Shown: positions 1 through 8,193, counted from the stretch's first letter. The stretch is DNA of 64,000 nt from Variovorax sp. Root411 (GCF_001425205.1 NZ_LMDW01000016.1:372001-436000); one strand, 5' to 3'. The notes: generated by a model not told the origin, from the sequence alone. Program-made: numbers and translations.

Positions 1-194
1 AAGCGTTCGCCCTCGGGCGTGAGGCTCAGCCGCCGCGCGGTGCGGGTGGCGAGCGACAGGCCCAGCGCGGCTTCGAGCTTGCGCAGCCGCATCGACAGCG
101 CGGGTGGCGTCACGTCGAGCGCGCGGGCCGCGGCGCTCAGCGAGGGTTCGCGCAAAAGGGCGGCGGCGAGCTGCATGTCCTCGATCTGGATCAT
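1..194 (-). CDS. LysR-family transcriptional regulator, N-terminal part (cut by window edge)
   Basis: Reading leftward from the ATG at 192-194, about 64 codons are visible before the window ends. They form a LysR-type winged helix-turn-helix: an opening 'MIQIEDMQLAAALL', a helix pair around 'SLSAAARALDVTPPALS', and the recognition and wing segment 'MRLRKLEAALGLSLATRTAR'. The effector domain lies outside the window. The gene diverges from the PLP enzyme at 267 with only 72 bp between the two starts, the usual LysR arrangement, so it is inferred to control that enzyme. The family is clear from the helix-turn-helix; the target and effector are inferred. Confidence 0.85.
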   Translation of the reverse strand, partial: MIQIEDMQLAAALLREPSLSAAARALDVTPPALSMRLRKLEAALGLSLATRTARRLSLTPEGER

Positions 195-220
195 TAACTT
201 GTGCTTAACGATTGATGACC

Positions 221-234
221 GTGCATTGAAGCAC
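221..234. promoter_or_regulatory. Candidate LysR operator (short inverted repeat)
   Basis: GTGC-attgaa-GCAC is a small perfect palindrome in the 72 bp between the divergent LysR gene and the PLP enzyme gene. LysR proteins bind interrupted palindromes in this position, so it is a plausible operator. The arms are only 4 bp, so chance cannot be excluded. Confidence 0.3.
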
Positions 235-266
235 AGGCATGGCCTTGAAACGTACAGTCGAAAGCC

Positions 267-1400
267 ATGAGTACCCTTGCCACCATCGACACACCCGCCG
301 CCCTCATCGAACAGGCGCGCATGCAGCACAACATCGCGCGCATGCAACAGCGCATGAACGAACTCGGCGTGCGCTTTCGCCCGCACGTGAAGACCAGCAA
401 ATGCATCGACGTTGCCAAGGCGCAGCGCGACGCAGGTGCGCAGGGCATCACCGTTTCCACGCTGAAGGAGGCCGAGCAGTTCTTCGCCGGGGGCTTCACC
501 GACATCCTCTATGCCGTCGGCATGGCGCCGCATCGGCTGCCGCATGCGCTGGACCTGCGCCGGCGAGGCTGTGCGCTCGGCATCATCACCGACGGCGTGG
601 AATCGGTGCGGGCGATTGCAGCCTTCGGCCGCGCGAACGGCGAAGTGTTCGACGTGCTGATCGAAGTCGACACCGACGGCCACCGCTCCGGCATTCGCCC
701 CGAGGAAGACGCGCTGCTCGACGTGGCACACGCGCTGCACGACGGCGGCATGCGCCTTGGCGGCGTGATGACCCATGCCGGCTCCAGCTACGAGCTGGAC
801 ACGTCCGAGGCCCTGACGGCGATGGCCGAACAGGAGCGCTCGGGCTGCGTGCGCGCCGCACAGCGCCTGCGCGGCGCGGGCCTGCCGTGCTCCGGGGTCA
901 GCGTCGGCTCCACGCCCACGGCGCTGATGGCCCAGGCGCTCGACGGCGTGACCGAGGTGCGGGCCGGCGTGTACGTGTTCTTCGACCTCGTCATGCGCAA
1001 CATCGGCGTTTGCACCGAGGCCGACATCGCCTTGAGCGTGCTCACCACCGTGATCGGCCACCAAGCCGAAAAGGGCTGGGCCATCGTCGATGCGGGCTGG
1101 ATGGCCATGAGCCGCGACCGCGGCACGCAGAAGCAGAAGCGCGACTTCGGCTACGGGCAGGTGTGCGATATCGACGGCAGGGTGCTGAATGGCTACGTGC
1201 TCAGCGGCGCCAACCAGGAGCACGGCATCCTCTCGCGTGAAGGCGCGCCGGACACGGACATCGCGGCGCGCTTTCCCATCGGTACGCGGTTGCGCATCCT
1301 GCCGAACCACGCCTGCGCGACCGGCGCGCAGTTTCCCGAATATCACGCGCTGTCGGAAGAGGGTGCGCTGAAGACCTGGGGACGGTTCCACGGCTGGTGA
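267..1400 (+). CDS. DSD1-type PLP enzyme (D-threonine aldolase / D-serine dehydratase-like)
   Basis: This 377-aa protein has the two-domain plan of fold-type III PLP enzymes. An alanine-racemase-like barrel starts near residue 8; 'RPHVKTSK' at about residue 40 carries the predicted PLP lysine. A C-terminal D-serine-dehydratase-like beta domain contains 'LPNHACAT', the His/Cys metal site typical of D-threonine aldolase and eukaryotic-type D-serine dehydratase. It should act on a D-beta-hydroxy amino acid in the cytoplasm, either by retro-aldol cleavage or by dehydration; the sequence alone does not separate these. It diverges from a LysR gene that probably regulates it. The length is normal for the family. 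Confidence 0.8.
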   Translation: MSTLATIDTPAALIEQARMQHNIARMQQRMNELGVRFRPHVKTSKCIDVAKAQRDAGAQGITVSTLKEAEQFFAGGFTDILYAVGMAPHRLPHALDLRRRGCALGIITDGVESVRAIAAFGRANGEVFDVLIEVDTDGHRSGIRPEEDALLDVAHALHDGGMRLGGVMTHAGSSYELDTSEALTAMAEQERSGCVRAAQRLRGAGLPCSGVSVGSTPTALMAQALDGVTEVRAGVYVFFDLVMRNIGVCTEADIALSVLTTVIGHQAEKGWAIVDAGWMAMSRDRGTQKQKRDFGYGQVCDIDGRVLNGYVLSGANQEHGILSREGAPDTDIAARFPIGTRLRILPNHACATGAQFPEYHALSEEGALKTWGRFHGW

Positions 1401-1484
1401 CGCGGAGGGGCGTACGCGATCAGGAATGCATGTGCCAAACGCGGCACTTGTTCGCGCGTCGTGCGAATCGAGACTTCCTGGCGC

Positions 1485-1871
1485 CTAGACTTTCGCCTTG
1501 CGGCCTACCGCCGGCCGCTTTGGAACACTGCCTCCATGCAACTGCCACCACGCCGCTAGTGCTCGCATCGTCGGCCCAAGTCCACGGGCCTTCGGCGTAA
1601 TTTCATATTCGACTCGCGGAGGCACCTCCGCGAAAACGGTGCGCAACACCAGGCCATCCGCTTCCAGCTCGCGCAGTTGCGCCGTCAGCATGTGCTGGGT
1701 GATACCGGGAATCGCCTTGCGCAGCTCCCCAAAGCGATAGACCCGCTGGTTGAGCAGCCACATGATTTCCAGCTTCCATTTGCCCGAGAGCAGCGCGAAT
1801 GCGCGGCGCATTTCCTCGTGCATGTTGATCTCATTGCCGCCATTAGTCTGCTTTTTCATACTAGGTGCCAT
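1485..1871 (-). CDS. HxlR-family winged-helix transcriptional regulator
   Basis: A 128-aa HxlR-type DNA-binding protein. 'ALLSGKWKLEIMWLLNQRVYRFGELRKAIPGITQHMLTAQLREL' spans the conserved helix-turn-helix, and the wing follows with 'YEITPKARGLGPTMRALAAWW'. The start used is the ATG at 1869-1871, preceded by AGGATGAAGAA; in-frame ATGs a few codons later are possible. There is no HxlR-typical cysteine near the N-terminus, so no redox switch is evident. It diverges from the DoxX-SDR pair starting at 1955 and is inferred to regulate it. Confidence 0.85.
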   Translation of the reverse strand: MAPSMKKQTNGGNEINMHEEMRRAFALLSGKWKLEIMWLLNQRVYRFGELRKAIPGITQHMLTAQLRELEADGLVLRTVFAEVPPRVEYEITPKARGLGPTMRALAAWWQLHGGSVPKRPAVGRKAKV

Positions 1872-1954
1872 TTCTTCATCCTACTTGCGAATATTGATGT
1901 TAGGCGAGATCCTTGCTGCAAGCCGATGCAATCACGCTGGCTCAGGAAAAACTC

Positions 1955-2359
1955 ATGAATGGAAACCTTCTTTATTGGATCAGCACGGCGCTGTTGTCAG
2001 CGCTCTATCTGGCGTCCGCCACGATGTACATCGCCAAGAGCGAATGGGTTCGTCAGGCTCTGGCCGACATGAACTATCCGCGCTATCTCGTACCGATCCT
2101 CGCCGCGGTGAAGCTGCTGGCAGTAGCCGCTGTGTTGTCGCGCCCGAGCGTGGCGCTCAGTGATCTCGCCTACGCCGGAATGTTCTATCACCTGCTGCTC
2201 GCGGGCGTTGCACACCTCGGGGTCCGCAAGCCGGGCGCTGCGGTGCCGGCAGCCGTGGGCCTTGTGCTGCTGGTCGCTTCGTTCATGACGCAGAACGGGG
2301 CGCGAGAGCTTCCATCGCCCTACGCGCCCATGGCGACACACCACACAAGCCTCAACTAA
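1955..2359 (+). CDS. DoxX-like small membrane protein
   Basis: A 134-aa four-helix integral membrane protein. It opens 'MNGNLLYWISTALLSALYLASATMYI', and the motif 'MNYPRYLVPILAAVKLLAVAAVL' is typical of the DoxX-like subfamily. Two further hydrophobic segments follow near residues 70-85 and 90-110. The start at 1955 is chosen because CAGGAAAA lies just upstream; an in-frame start at 1913 would add an uncharged leader without a binding site. The next gene (SDR) begins 17 bp downstream, so they are probably co-transcribed. DoxX-like proteins commonly sit beside oxidoreductases under HxlR control; the molecular function is unknown. Confidence 0.75.
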   Translation: MNGNLLYWISTALLSALYLASATMYIAKSEWVRQALADMNYPRYLVPILAAVKLLAVAAVLSRPSVALSDLAYAGMFYHLLLAGVAHLGVRKPGAAVPAAVGLVLLVASFMTQNGARELPSPYAPMATHHTSLN

Positions 2360-2375
2360 CTAACGGAGATTCAAC

Positions 2376-3119
2376 ATGACTCGTCTCAATGGAAAAATTG
2401 CTCTTGTCACAGGTTCCGGCCGTGGCATTGGCCGTGCCACCGCGAAGCTGTTTGCAGCGGAAGGCGCGAAGGTGGCGGTGGTGTCACGCACGCCAGCCAA
2501 CGTCGAAAGCGTTGTTGCCGACATTCGATCCGCGGGCGGCACCGCGCTCGGCGTCGTTTGCGACATCGGCAATGCCGACCAGATCAAGGCAGCGGTAGAC
2601 AAGGTGGTTGCGGCTTACGGCGGCATCGACATCCTGGTGAACAACGCCTTCGATCCTTCAGCGCCGTTCTCGACCATCATCGATCTTTCGGTGGAGCAGC
2701 TTCAGCGCAATTTTGAAACGGGCCCGATTGCGTACCTCAGGACGATGCAGGCCTGCCATCCGTACCTCAAGGCGAGCGGGGAAGGCCGCGTGATCAATTT
2801 CGGCTCCATGGCCGGCGTCATGGGCTTGATGGGCTACGGCCCCTACAACATGGCGAAGGAGGCAGTACGCGCATTGACCCGAACCGCCGCGCGCGAGTGG
2901 GGGCCCGACAAGATCACCGTGAACAATGTCCTGCCTCTGGCAGAGACATGGGGCAAGGAGGCCAACGTGCCCGCCCCGACCAACGCCCTCGCGCGCTTTG
3001 GCTCGCCAGTGGAAGACATCGCACCCGTTGTCCTGTTCCTCGCAAGCAAGGATGGCCAGTTCCTGACAGGCTACAGCCTCACGCCGGACGGTGGCTCGAT
3101 CATCGACAGCGCGCGCTGA
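2376..3119 (+). CDS. Short-chain dehydrogenase/reductase (SDR)
   Basis: A 247-aa classical SDR. It has a Rossmann nucleotide motif 'TGSGRGIGRATAKLFA' near residue 12, an 'NNA' motif at about residue 90, a catalytic region with Ser near 'INFGSMAGVMG', and a YxxxK motif 'YNMAKEA'. The C-terminus 'LTGYSLTPDGGSIIDSAR' resembles the usual 'TG..l.vDGG' ending. It should carry out an NAD(P)-dependent alcohol/ketone oxidoreduction on an unidentified substrate. GGAGA precedes the ATG. It lies in a probable operon with the upstream DoxX-like gene. Confidence 0.85.
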   Translation: MTRLNGKIALVTGSGRGIGRATAKLFAAEGAKVAVVSRTPANVESVVADIRSAGGTALGVVCDIGNADQIKAAVDKVVAAYGGIDILVNNAFDPSAPFSTIIDLSVEQLQRNFETGPIAYLRTMQACHPYLKASGEGRVINFGSMAGVMGLMGYGPYNMAKEAVRALTRTAAREWGPDKITVNNVLPLAETWGKEANVPAPTNALARFGSPVEDIAPVVLFLASKDGQFLTGYSLTPDGGSIIDSAR

Positions 3120-3133
3120 GCGTCGTCTCGGCG

Positions 3134-3442
3134 ATGAAGCAGGAAGAGGTGAAGCGCCTCGTTGCCTTGTCGACAGGAACGGCCGTCGATCCCGGCGACG
3201 GTTCGGATTGGAAGATCCGGGCTGCTGCACTGTTGATCAGGGTTGCAATGTCCAGTGCCTATCGCGACATCGTCGGACTCGCGAAGTTCATGCGAGCCTC
3301 GCAGCTGGAGTGGACCATGGTTCGGGTCGCATTCCTGAACGATCGCCCAGCCTCCCGGCGCCTGAACTCCCTGACGCCAACGCGTATGGTGCGAGTCGTT
3401 TTCTCATCGCTTTCCGTGCCCCCACTGATCCGCCCAGGCTGA
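3134..3442 (+). pseudogene. Remnant of NmrA-like NAD(P)H-binding oxidoreductase (C-terminal piece)
   Basis: The reading frame from the ATG at 3134 gives 'VKRLVALSTGTAVDPGD', 'ALLIRVAMSSAYRDIVGLAK' and 'LEWTMVRVAFLNDRPAS', which match the middle-to-C-terminal part of atypical SDR/NmrA-type NAD(P)-binding proteins. The N-terminal Rossmann strand with its glycine motif is absent, and after about residue 80 the frame runs into unrelated residues that overlap the converging HxlR gene. It is best read as a decayed fragment of a longer gene truncated at both ends. A live short protein is less likely because the cofactor-binding part is missing. Confidence 0.6.
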
Positions 3443-3727
3443 CAACGGCTTCAGCGCCTTCGTAAGCCGTCGCCCTTCGTCCGTTAGTCGATAGCCGCCC
3501 TCGGCATGTTCGACAAGGTCGGCTTCCCTCAGTTCAGTGAGCCGCGTGTTGAGCAATCTGGTGTTCGTCTCGCAAGCGTCTTGCAAGGCCCTGAAGGTCA
3601 GCGGGTCCCCCCGAAGTTCCCAGAGCACGCGCAGCGCCGTGCGCCGTCCCAATAGGTCCAGAGCCACCATGACGGGGCGTCCGGTGGTGGACCCGCGAAC
3701 TGATTGGCCGATGCGAGGTGTCGTCAT
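3404..3727 (-). CDS. HxlR/MarR-like winged-helix regulator
   Basis: A 107-aa HxlR-type regulator: 'LDLLGRRTALRVLWELRGDPLTFRALQDAC' and 'LLNTRLTELREADLVEHAEGGYRLTDEGRRLTKAL' are the helix-turn-helix and wing. It is divergent from the carboxymuconolactone-decarboxylase-like gene at 3786, with 58 bp between starts, so local control of that gene and of the EthD gene behind it is inferred. Its 3' end overlaps the NmrA remnant on the other strand, which suggests the region was rearranged. Confidence 0.8.
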   Translation of the reverse strand: MTTPRIGQSVRGSTTGRPVMVALDLLGRRTALRVLWELRGDPLTFRALQDACETNTRLLNTRLTELREADLVEHAEGGYRLTDEGRRLTKALKPLSAWADQWGHGKR

Positions 3728-3785
3728 GCTTTACTTTATACAGCAGGAAGCCTACGATAGCGCGGCCGTTGAATCAGGAGTCCGT

Positions 3786-4328
3786 ATGCCCGCACGCATT
3801 GAGCCAGCAACTCCACCATTTGGTGAAGACATTTCCAGGCCACTCGACAGGCTGATGAAGGGACAGCCCCCTCTTCGGCTGTTCACGACGTTGGCACGCG
3901 ACCCTCGTCTATTTCAAAAGTTCTTTGCCGGCGGGTTGCTGGACAAAGGCAACTTGAACATCCGACAGCGCGAAGTCGTGATTCATCGCACAACGGCACT
4001 GAGCAAATCCGAATATGAATGGGGCATCCACGTCACGGCCTTTTCAAAGCTAGGCGGCCTGACACCAGAGCAGGTTCAGGCGACCGTCACGGGTTCGGCG
4101 AACGACGCCTGCTGGTCAGCCGAGGAACAAGTCCTTGTGCGCCTATGCGACTCTCTGCACGAGCACTCCGACATCGACGATGGACTGTGGAACGAGTTGC
4201 GAAAGTACTTTGCCGAAGAAGCCATCATCGAATTGCTGATGCTGGCTGGCTTCTATCGCACCGTCAGCTACCTGACGAACGGGCTGCGCATGCCCTTGGA
4301 AGAGGCGGGCGCACGATTCCCGGCTTGA
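3786..4328 (+). CDS. Carboxymuconolactone decarboxylase-like protein lacking the AhpD cysteines
   Basis: A 180-aa alpha-helical protein of the AhpD/CMD superfamily: 'NLNIRQREVVIHRTTALSKSEYEWGIHVTAFSKLGGLTPEQ' matches the core helices, with the conserved E-x-x-x-H region. The CxxC redox pair of true AhpD peroxidases is not present, so peroxidase-reductase activity is unlikely. A lactone decarboxylase or ring-cleavage-related role is possible but unproven. The start at 3786 is chosen because AGGAG ends at 3780; a longer in-frame start at 3727 lacks a ribosome site. An EthD-family gene follows 60 bp downstream. Confidence 0.75.
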   Translation: MPARIEPATPPFGEDISRPLDRLMKGQPPLRLFTTLARDPRLFQKFFAGGLLDKGNLNIRQREVVIHRTTALSKSEYEWGIHVTAFSKLGGLTPEQVQATVTGSANDACWSAEEQVLVRLCDSLHEHSDIDDGLWNELRKYFAEEAIIELLMLAGFYRTVSYLTNGLRMPLEEAGARFPA

Positions 4329-4388
4329 GGCTGCTTCTGGGCGAGGCGTCGGCGTATTGACTACCGTGCAACAACAGGAGAACTCTCG

Positions 4389-4715
4389 ATGATCAAAGTC
4401 AGTGTCATGTACCCGTATGCCGGAGGCGCCCGATTCGATCACGCTTACTACCGCGAGACGCATATGCCAATGATGAAACGGCTGCTCGGCGCTGCATGTC
4501 TGTACTACATGGTGGACAAGGGCATCTCAGGGCGCGCCCCGGGCACTGACCCTGTTTACGTAGCCAAATGCGAATTCGTCTGTACTTCTGTCGAAGCTTA
4601 TCGGGCAGCTTCTGGCCAGCACCAGCAGGAGATCAGGGGCGACATCGCCAATTACACGGATATTCAACCCGTGGTGCAGATCAGCGAAGTGGTAGTAGAG
4701 CGTTCGGAAGTTTGA
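4389..4715 (+). CDS. EthD-family ferredoxin-like-fold protein
   Basis: A 108-aa protein with the EthD pattern: 'MIKVSVMYPYAGGARFDHAYYRETHMPMMKRL' at the start and 'DIANYTDIQPVVQISEVV' at the end, giving a dimeric alpha/beta-barrel fold of about 100 residues. The family takes part in degradation of ethers and lactones or acts as small cofactor-free oxygenase-like proteins. GGAG lies 9 bp before the ATG. It is probably in the same unit as the CMD-like gene upstream; the substrate is unknown. Confidence 0.8.
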   Translation: MIKVSVMYPYAGGARFDHAYYRETHMPMMKRLLGAACLYYMVDKGISGRAPGTDPVYVAKCEFVCTSVEAYRAASGQHQQEIRGDIANYTDIQPVVQISEVVVERSEV

Positions 4716-4927
4716 CCAAGGTGCGAATTGGCCAAGCACCGCATCCGCGTATGGCAAATCCCTGGGATAGCGCGGTGCTTTCCAAGCGTTTCACCACGTC
4801 GACGTAGTCGCGAAGCCAGCCCAAGCGGCGCGGTGTCCGGTTGTGGCCGACTGGAGCCGAGCGCCCCATCGTCGCGAACGAACTGCTGCCCACCACGCGT
4901 CGCAGTTTCACCGCCCCTCCGGCAGCT
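4716..4927. other. Intergenic stretch with no supported gene
   Basis: I see no protein family, RNA gene or strong hairpin here. A minus-strand frame (4681-4911) is open but has no recognisable motif and overlaps the end of the EthD gene, so it is not called. Confidence 0.5.
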
Positions 4928-5284
4928 CTACGCTCGGAACCAAATCTTGAGCGTCACATACACGGCATAGCTCAGGCCAAGCACCATCCAAGCCAGGAAA
5001 AACATGTTGGCCCAGTAATCGCCAACATTTGCCGCCAGGGTGTAGACCTGCAATCTGCAAGCCTTGCCGACGCATGGCACCTCACCCCGAACCAGCGCGC
5101 GCAAGAACTCAAACAAGAAGTAGCAGACCGCGACAGCAGTCACGAGCAATCCCACCGGCCCTACAAGTCCTTCGGTGCGTTCGCCGTTCTCATCCCAACG
5201 CCCCTTCCGAAGCAAGTTTTGCCCGAACTTGTACCAGGCAAATCCGAGCAGGAGCATCAGCGAGTAGAAAATGGCGGTACGCAT
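4928..5284 (-). CDS. Small predicted inner-membrane protein
   Basis: From the ATG at 5282-5284 the product is 118 aa with three hydrophobic segments: 'AIFYSLMLLLGFAWYKFG' at the N-terminus, 'VGPVGLLVTAVAVCYFLFEFL' in the middle, and 'ANMFFLAWMVLGLSYAVYV' near the C-terminus. Two cysteines lie in the 'VPCVGKAC' loop between the last two segments. I do not recognise a family. The frame stays open for 31 more codons upstream, but those residues are polar and unlike a membrane start, so the later ATG is preferred. Confidence 0.5.
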   Translation of the reverse strand: MRTAIFYSLMLLLGFAWYKFGQNLLRKGRWDENGERTEGLVGPVGLLVTAVAVCYFLFEFLRALVRGEVPCVGKACRLQVYTLAANVGDYWANMFFLAWMVLGLSYAVYVTLKIWFRA

Positions 5285-5489
5285 GTCATCGAGTCGTTGT
5301 GCTGTGAGGGGGAAGTGCGTCGACAGGATGGTACCCGAGCAACGAGCGCGCATTGGCCGGCGGGAATCAGAGCTCACCGCATGTGCCTACCCGGCCGTCA
5401 GGAGACGGGGTCCGCCTCTTGGCACGACACGCGCAACCATCATCGAGCGCCGGCATCCGACGCTTCCGCTTAAAGCCGATAACTGGAGG

Positions 5490-5899
5490 TCAGCGGTGAG
5501 TTTGGCCGACTTGAATGAACCATTGTCTCTCGTAGTAACTGCAGAGACCGGCGTTCTTGGCGCCGCAGTCCAGCCGAAGGAACTGCCGCTCTCGCAGGAA
5601 GGCTTGGTGCAGCGCCCATTTGATAACCATCGCACCTATGCCTTTTCCGTGAATGCTGCTTTCGACGGCGAGGCCGTGGATGTAGCCGCGATCGGCTGCT
5701 GCTTGCCCCAGTAGTACTCATCGTCCCATTGAAGGCAAGTCGTACCGACCAACCTACCGTCCTGCCGGACGATGTACATCTGGCTCTCAGCCATGTCGCC
5801 GCGCTCGACTTTGTATTGGGTAGCGCCGTTGAGGATGGCGATGAGATCGGCAACGTCGCCCAGTTCCGCTCTGCTCACTGAGATTGCACCGTTTTCCAT
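5490..5899 (-). pseudogene. GNAT N-acetyltransferase interrupted by a frameshift
   Basis: The first 55 codons from 5899 encode the start of a GNAT acetyltransferase ('AELGDVADLIAILNGATQYK', 'QDGRLVGTTCLQWDDEYYWG'). The frame then breaks in the C run at 5706-5709, which is a G run on the coding strand. Adding one base restores a perfect continuation: 'QAAADRGYIHGLAVE', then the acetyl-CoA loop 'GKGIGAMVIKWALHQAF', then 'LRLDCGAKNAGLCSYYERQ', ending at the stop 5490-5492. The reconstructed protein would be 136 aa, normal for GNAT. It may be a recent pseudogene, or a homopolymer sequencing error over an intact gene. Confidence 0.75.
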
Positions 5900-6003
5900 C
5901 CCTCGTTCCTGTTGTGTGTGAATGGCTTTGGCGGAGTTGGAGCAATGGGCCGAGTGGATACACCGACCTGTGTCACCGCGCGGCGGGCCGCAATGCGCCG
6001 GGC

Positions 6004-6351
6004 CTACTTCGAACGTCCGTCGAAATGCTGTACCGGCACCGCCTCAAGGTCAATGCCCTCGAGGCAGCGGACGTTGATGGCCGCTATCTTGTTGCCCTTG
6101 GGATCGGTGCCTTCGCCGAAGGGGTGAATGCCGCAGACCGGGCAGAAGCGATGCGAGATCACGTGCTTGTTGAACATGTAGTTGCTCATGTCCTCGGCTG
6201 GCGTCTTCAGCCTGAGCCGCTCGTGCGGCACGAACCACAACAACGATCCTTTGCGTTGGCACATCGAGCAATTGCATGCCATTGCCCCTAGGATGTCGCC
6301 CTCGACTTCGAAAGCGATCCGACCACAGTGACAGCTGCCTTGGTAGTTCAT
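6004..6351 (-). CDS. GFA-family (glutathione-dependent formaldehyde-activating-like) zinc protein
   Basis: A 115-aa protein with the GFA/CENP-V fold zinc ligands in order: 'GSCHCGRIAFEVEG', 'ACNCSMCQRKGSL' and 'HRFCPVCGIHPFGEG'. GGAGGACCG sits directly before the ATG at 6349-6351, which fixes the start; the upstream in-frame ATG at 6402 lacks a site. Family members are thought to bind glutathione adducts or act as small zinc proteins; most lack a proven substrate. It stands alone on the minus strand between the broken GNAT gene and a DUF1330 gene. Confidence 0.85.
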   Translation of the reverse strand: MNYQGSCHCGRIAFEVEGDILGAMACNCSMCQRKGSLLWFVPHERLRLKTPAEDMSNYMFNKHVISHRFCPVCGIHPFGEGTDPKGNKIAAINVRCLEGIDLEAVPVQHFDGRSK

Positions 6352-6428
6352 CGGTCCTCCAGAAGAAGAAAAGTTGCGCGTGGTCAATGATCGTGCGCGC
6401 ATTCCGCGCCCGCCTCACCCGGGATTGC

Positions 6429-6719
6429 TCACACCCCTTCGACGATCCGCAGATCCCGTTCGGCACCGTCGCCCAGTGCCGCCAGCGCGGCTTGGTAGTC
6501 GGGGCTGTCATGAACGGATCTTGCCTGGTCGATGCTGTCGAATTCGATCAACACAGTGCGCTGGGCCAGTCCGAACTCGTAGACCTCGGCCGGCATCCCT
6601 CGCGCCAGAAAGCGTCCGCCGCCGGCGGTGATTGCCGGGCCGGCCAGCTTTGCGTAGGCCGCAAGTTTGTCGGCGTCCTTGACGGCACGGTATGCACTGA
6701 CCCAGTAGGCTTTTGCCAT
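6429..6719 (-). CDS. DUF1330 family protein
   Basis: A 96-aa ferredoxin-like-fold protein. It opens 'MAKAYWVSAYRAVKDADKL'; 'YAKLAGPAITAGGGRFLARG' and 'VLIEFDSIDQARSVHDSPDYQAAL' are the typical DUF1330 segments. GAGA in the upstream leader supports the ATG at 6717-6719, while the longer open frame to 6779 has no site. The function is unknown; the fold suggests a small monooxygenase-like dimer. Confidence 0.85.
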   Translation of the reverse strand: MAKAYWVSAYRAVKDADKLAAYAKLAGPAITAGGGRFLARGMPAEVYEFGLAQRTVLIEFDSIDQARSVHDSPDYQAALAALGDGAERDLRIVEGV

Positions 6720-6833
6720 GGTGATTTCTCTCAGGTTGGGGAGCAGGCAATATAGCTTGCGATGGCTCCTCGCCACCACTCGCCGGCATGGACACCCTCC
6801 GATGAAACGGCTGTGTCGCCTCTGCAGGCACTC

Positions 6834-8168
6834 TCAGAAGGACTGTTCCGCAACCACCCGGCGCACCGTCTGCAAGGCACTGCGCAGGCTGTCCAGCCCG
6901 ACGGAGCCGAGCGCCAGCCGCAGCGCATGCGGCACGTGCTGCGAGGCGGCAAAGGGCTCGGCCGTCGACACCGACACGCCATCGCGCATCAGCGCCGCCG
7001 CGACGCGGTCGGCGCGCGTTTCTTCCGGCAAGGGCAGCCAGACGAAGTACGACGCCGGGTGGCGCACGCAGCGCAGCCCGGCGAGCGCGTCGCCGGCAAT
7101 GGCCTGCCGCGTCGCGGCGTCGTGCCGTTTCTCGGATTCGAGCCGGCCGACGGTGCCGTCCTCCAGCCATGCGCAGGCGATTGCCGTGGTCACGCCGGGC
7201 GTGCACCAGGTGGTGGCCCGGATCGCCCGTTCGATCTTCGGCACCCAGGCCTCGGGGACCACGACGAAGCCCACGCGCAGTCCGGTCGCCACGCTCTTGG
7301 ACAAGCCCGAGACGTACACGGTCGTCTCCGGTGCCAGAGTTGCCAGCGGGGGAGGCGGGTTGTCGGCCAGAAAGGCGTAGGCCGCGTCTTCGATGACGAT
7401 CAGGCCGTGCCGCCGCGCGATGGCGGCCAGGCGGCGGCGCCGGCTCGCGCTCATCACCCAGCCGAGCGGGTTGTGCAAGGTCGGCATGGTGTAGACGGCG
7501 CGCACGCGGCGCTGCGTGCACAAGCGCTCCAGCGCGTCGAGGTCGGGACCCTGGCCTGATGCCGGAATGGGCGCCAGCTCCAGCCGCTGCGCCTCGGCGA
7601 GCACCTTGAAGCCCGGGTAGGTGAGGGCATCGACCGCGACCACGTCGCCCGGCTGCAGCAGCGCCATTACCGTTACCGCCAGTCCGTGCTGCGCGCCGTC
7701 GACGATCAGCACTCTCGACGGTTCGGCCGCCAGCCCGCGCGACGCGAGGTGCCGCGCAACGCAGGCGCGTTCGTGCATCCGGCCGCCGTGGGGCGCATAG
7801 CGCAGCATCGCTTCCAGTTCGCCGCCGGCGGCAAGCTGGCGCAATGCGCCGCGCAGCAGTTCGGCCTGTCCGGGCAGCGAGGGGTAGTTGAAGTTCAGGT
7901 CCACCAGGCCCGCGGCCACGGCCTGCTGGTCGATGCCCAGTCCGCGAGGCCGCACGGTCTCGCGCACGAAGGTGCCGCGGCCGACCTCGCCGCTGACCAG
8001 CCCCATGGCCTCGAGCTCCGCATAGACGCGCGATGCCGTGACCAGCGCCAGCCCGTGGCGTTCGGCCAGCCGCCGGTGCGTGGGCAGGCGGGTGCCGGGC
8101 TGCAGGCGCCCCGCGCGGATCTCGGCGGCGAGTTCATCGACCAGTTGCTTGTAGCGGGCTTCGGCCAT
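6834..8168 (-). CDS. MocR/PdxR-type transcriptional regulator (GntR helix-turn-helix fused to aminotransferase fold)
   Basis: A 444-aa protein. The N-terminal GntR winged helix is 'QPGTRLPTHRRLAERHGLALVTASRVYAELEAMGLV' with 'GRGTFV' as the wing. A long fold-type I aminotransferase domain follows, with 'NPLGWVMSASRRRRL', 'VIEDAAYAFLAD' and the PLP lysine in 'SGLSKSVATGLRVGFVV'. Such proteins sense PLP or an amino-acid ligand and act as DNA-binding regulators. The ATG at 8166-8168 is used; an upstream in-frame start at 8240 would run across most of the divergent promoter region. It is divergent from the DJ-1/PfpI gene and probably regulates it. Confidence 0.85.
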   Translation of the reverse strand: MAEARYKQLVDELAAEIRAGRLQPGTRLPTHRRLAERHGLALVTASRVYAELEAMGLVSGEVGRGTFVRETVRPRGLGIDQQAVAAGLVDLNFNYPSLPGQAELLRGALRQLAAGGELEAMLRYAPHGGRMHERACVARHLASRGLAAEPSRVLIVDGAQHGLAVTVMALLQPGDVVAVDALTYPGFKVLAEAQRLELAPIPASGQGPDLDALERLCTQRRVRAVYTMPTLHNPLGWVMSASRRRRLAAIARRHGLIVIEDAAYAFLADNPPPPLATLAPETTVYVSGLSKSVATGLRVGFVVVPEAWVPKIERAIRATTWCTPGVTTAIACAWLEDGTVGRLESEKRHDAATRQAIAGDALAGLRCVRHPASYFVWLPLPEETRADRVAAALMRDGVSVSTAEPFAASQHVPHALRLALGSVGLDSLRSALQTVRRVVAEQSF

Positions 8169-8193
8169 CGCGGGATGTATCCATGACAATTCT

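Noticed and set aside
4681..4911. 76-aa minus-strand frame between the EthD and membrane-protein genes
   Set aside because: Overlaps the end of the EthD gene and shows no recognisable motif.
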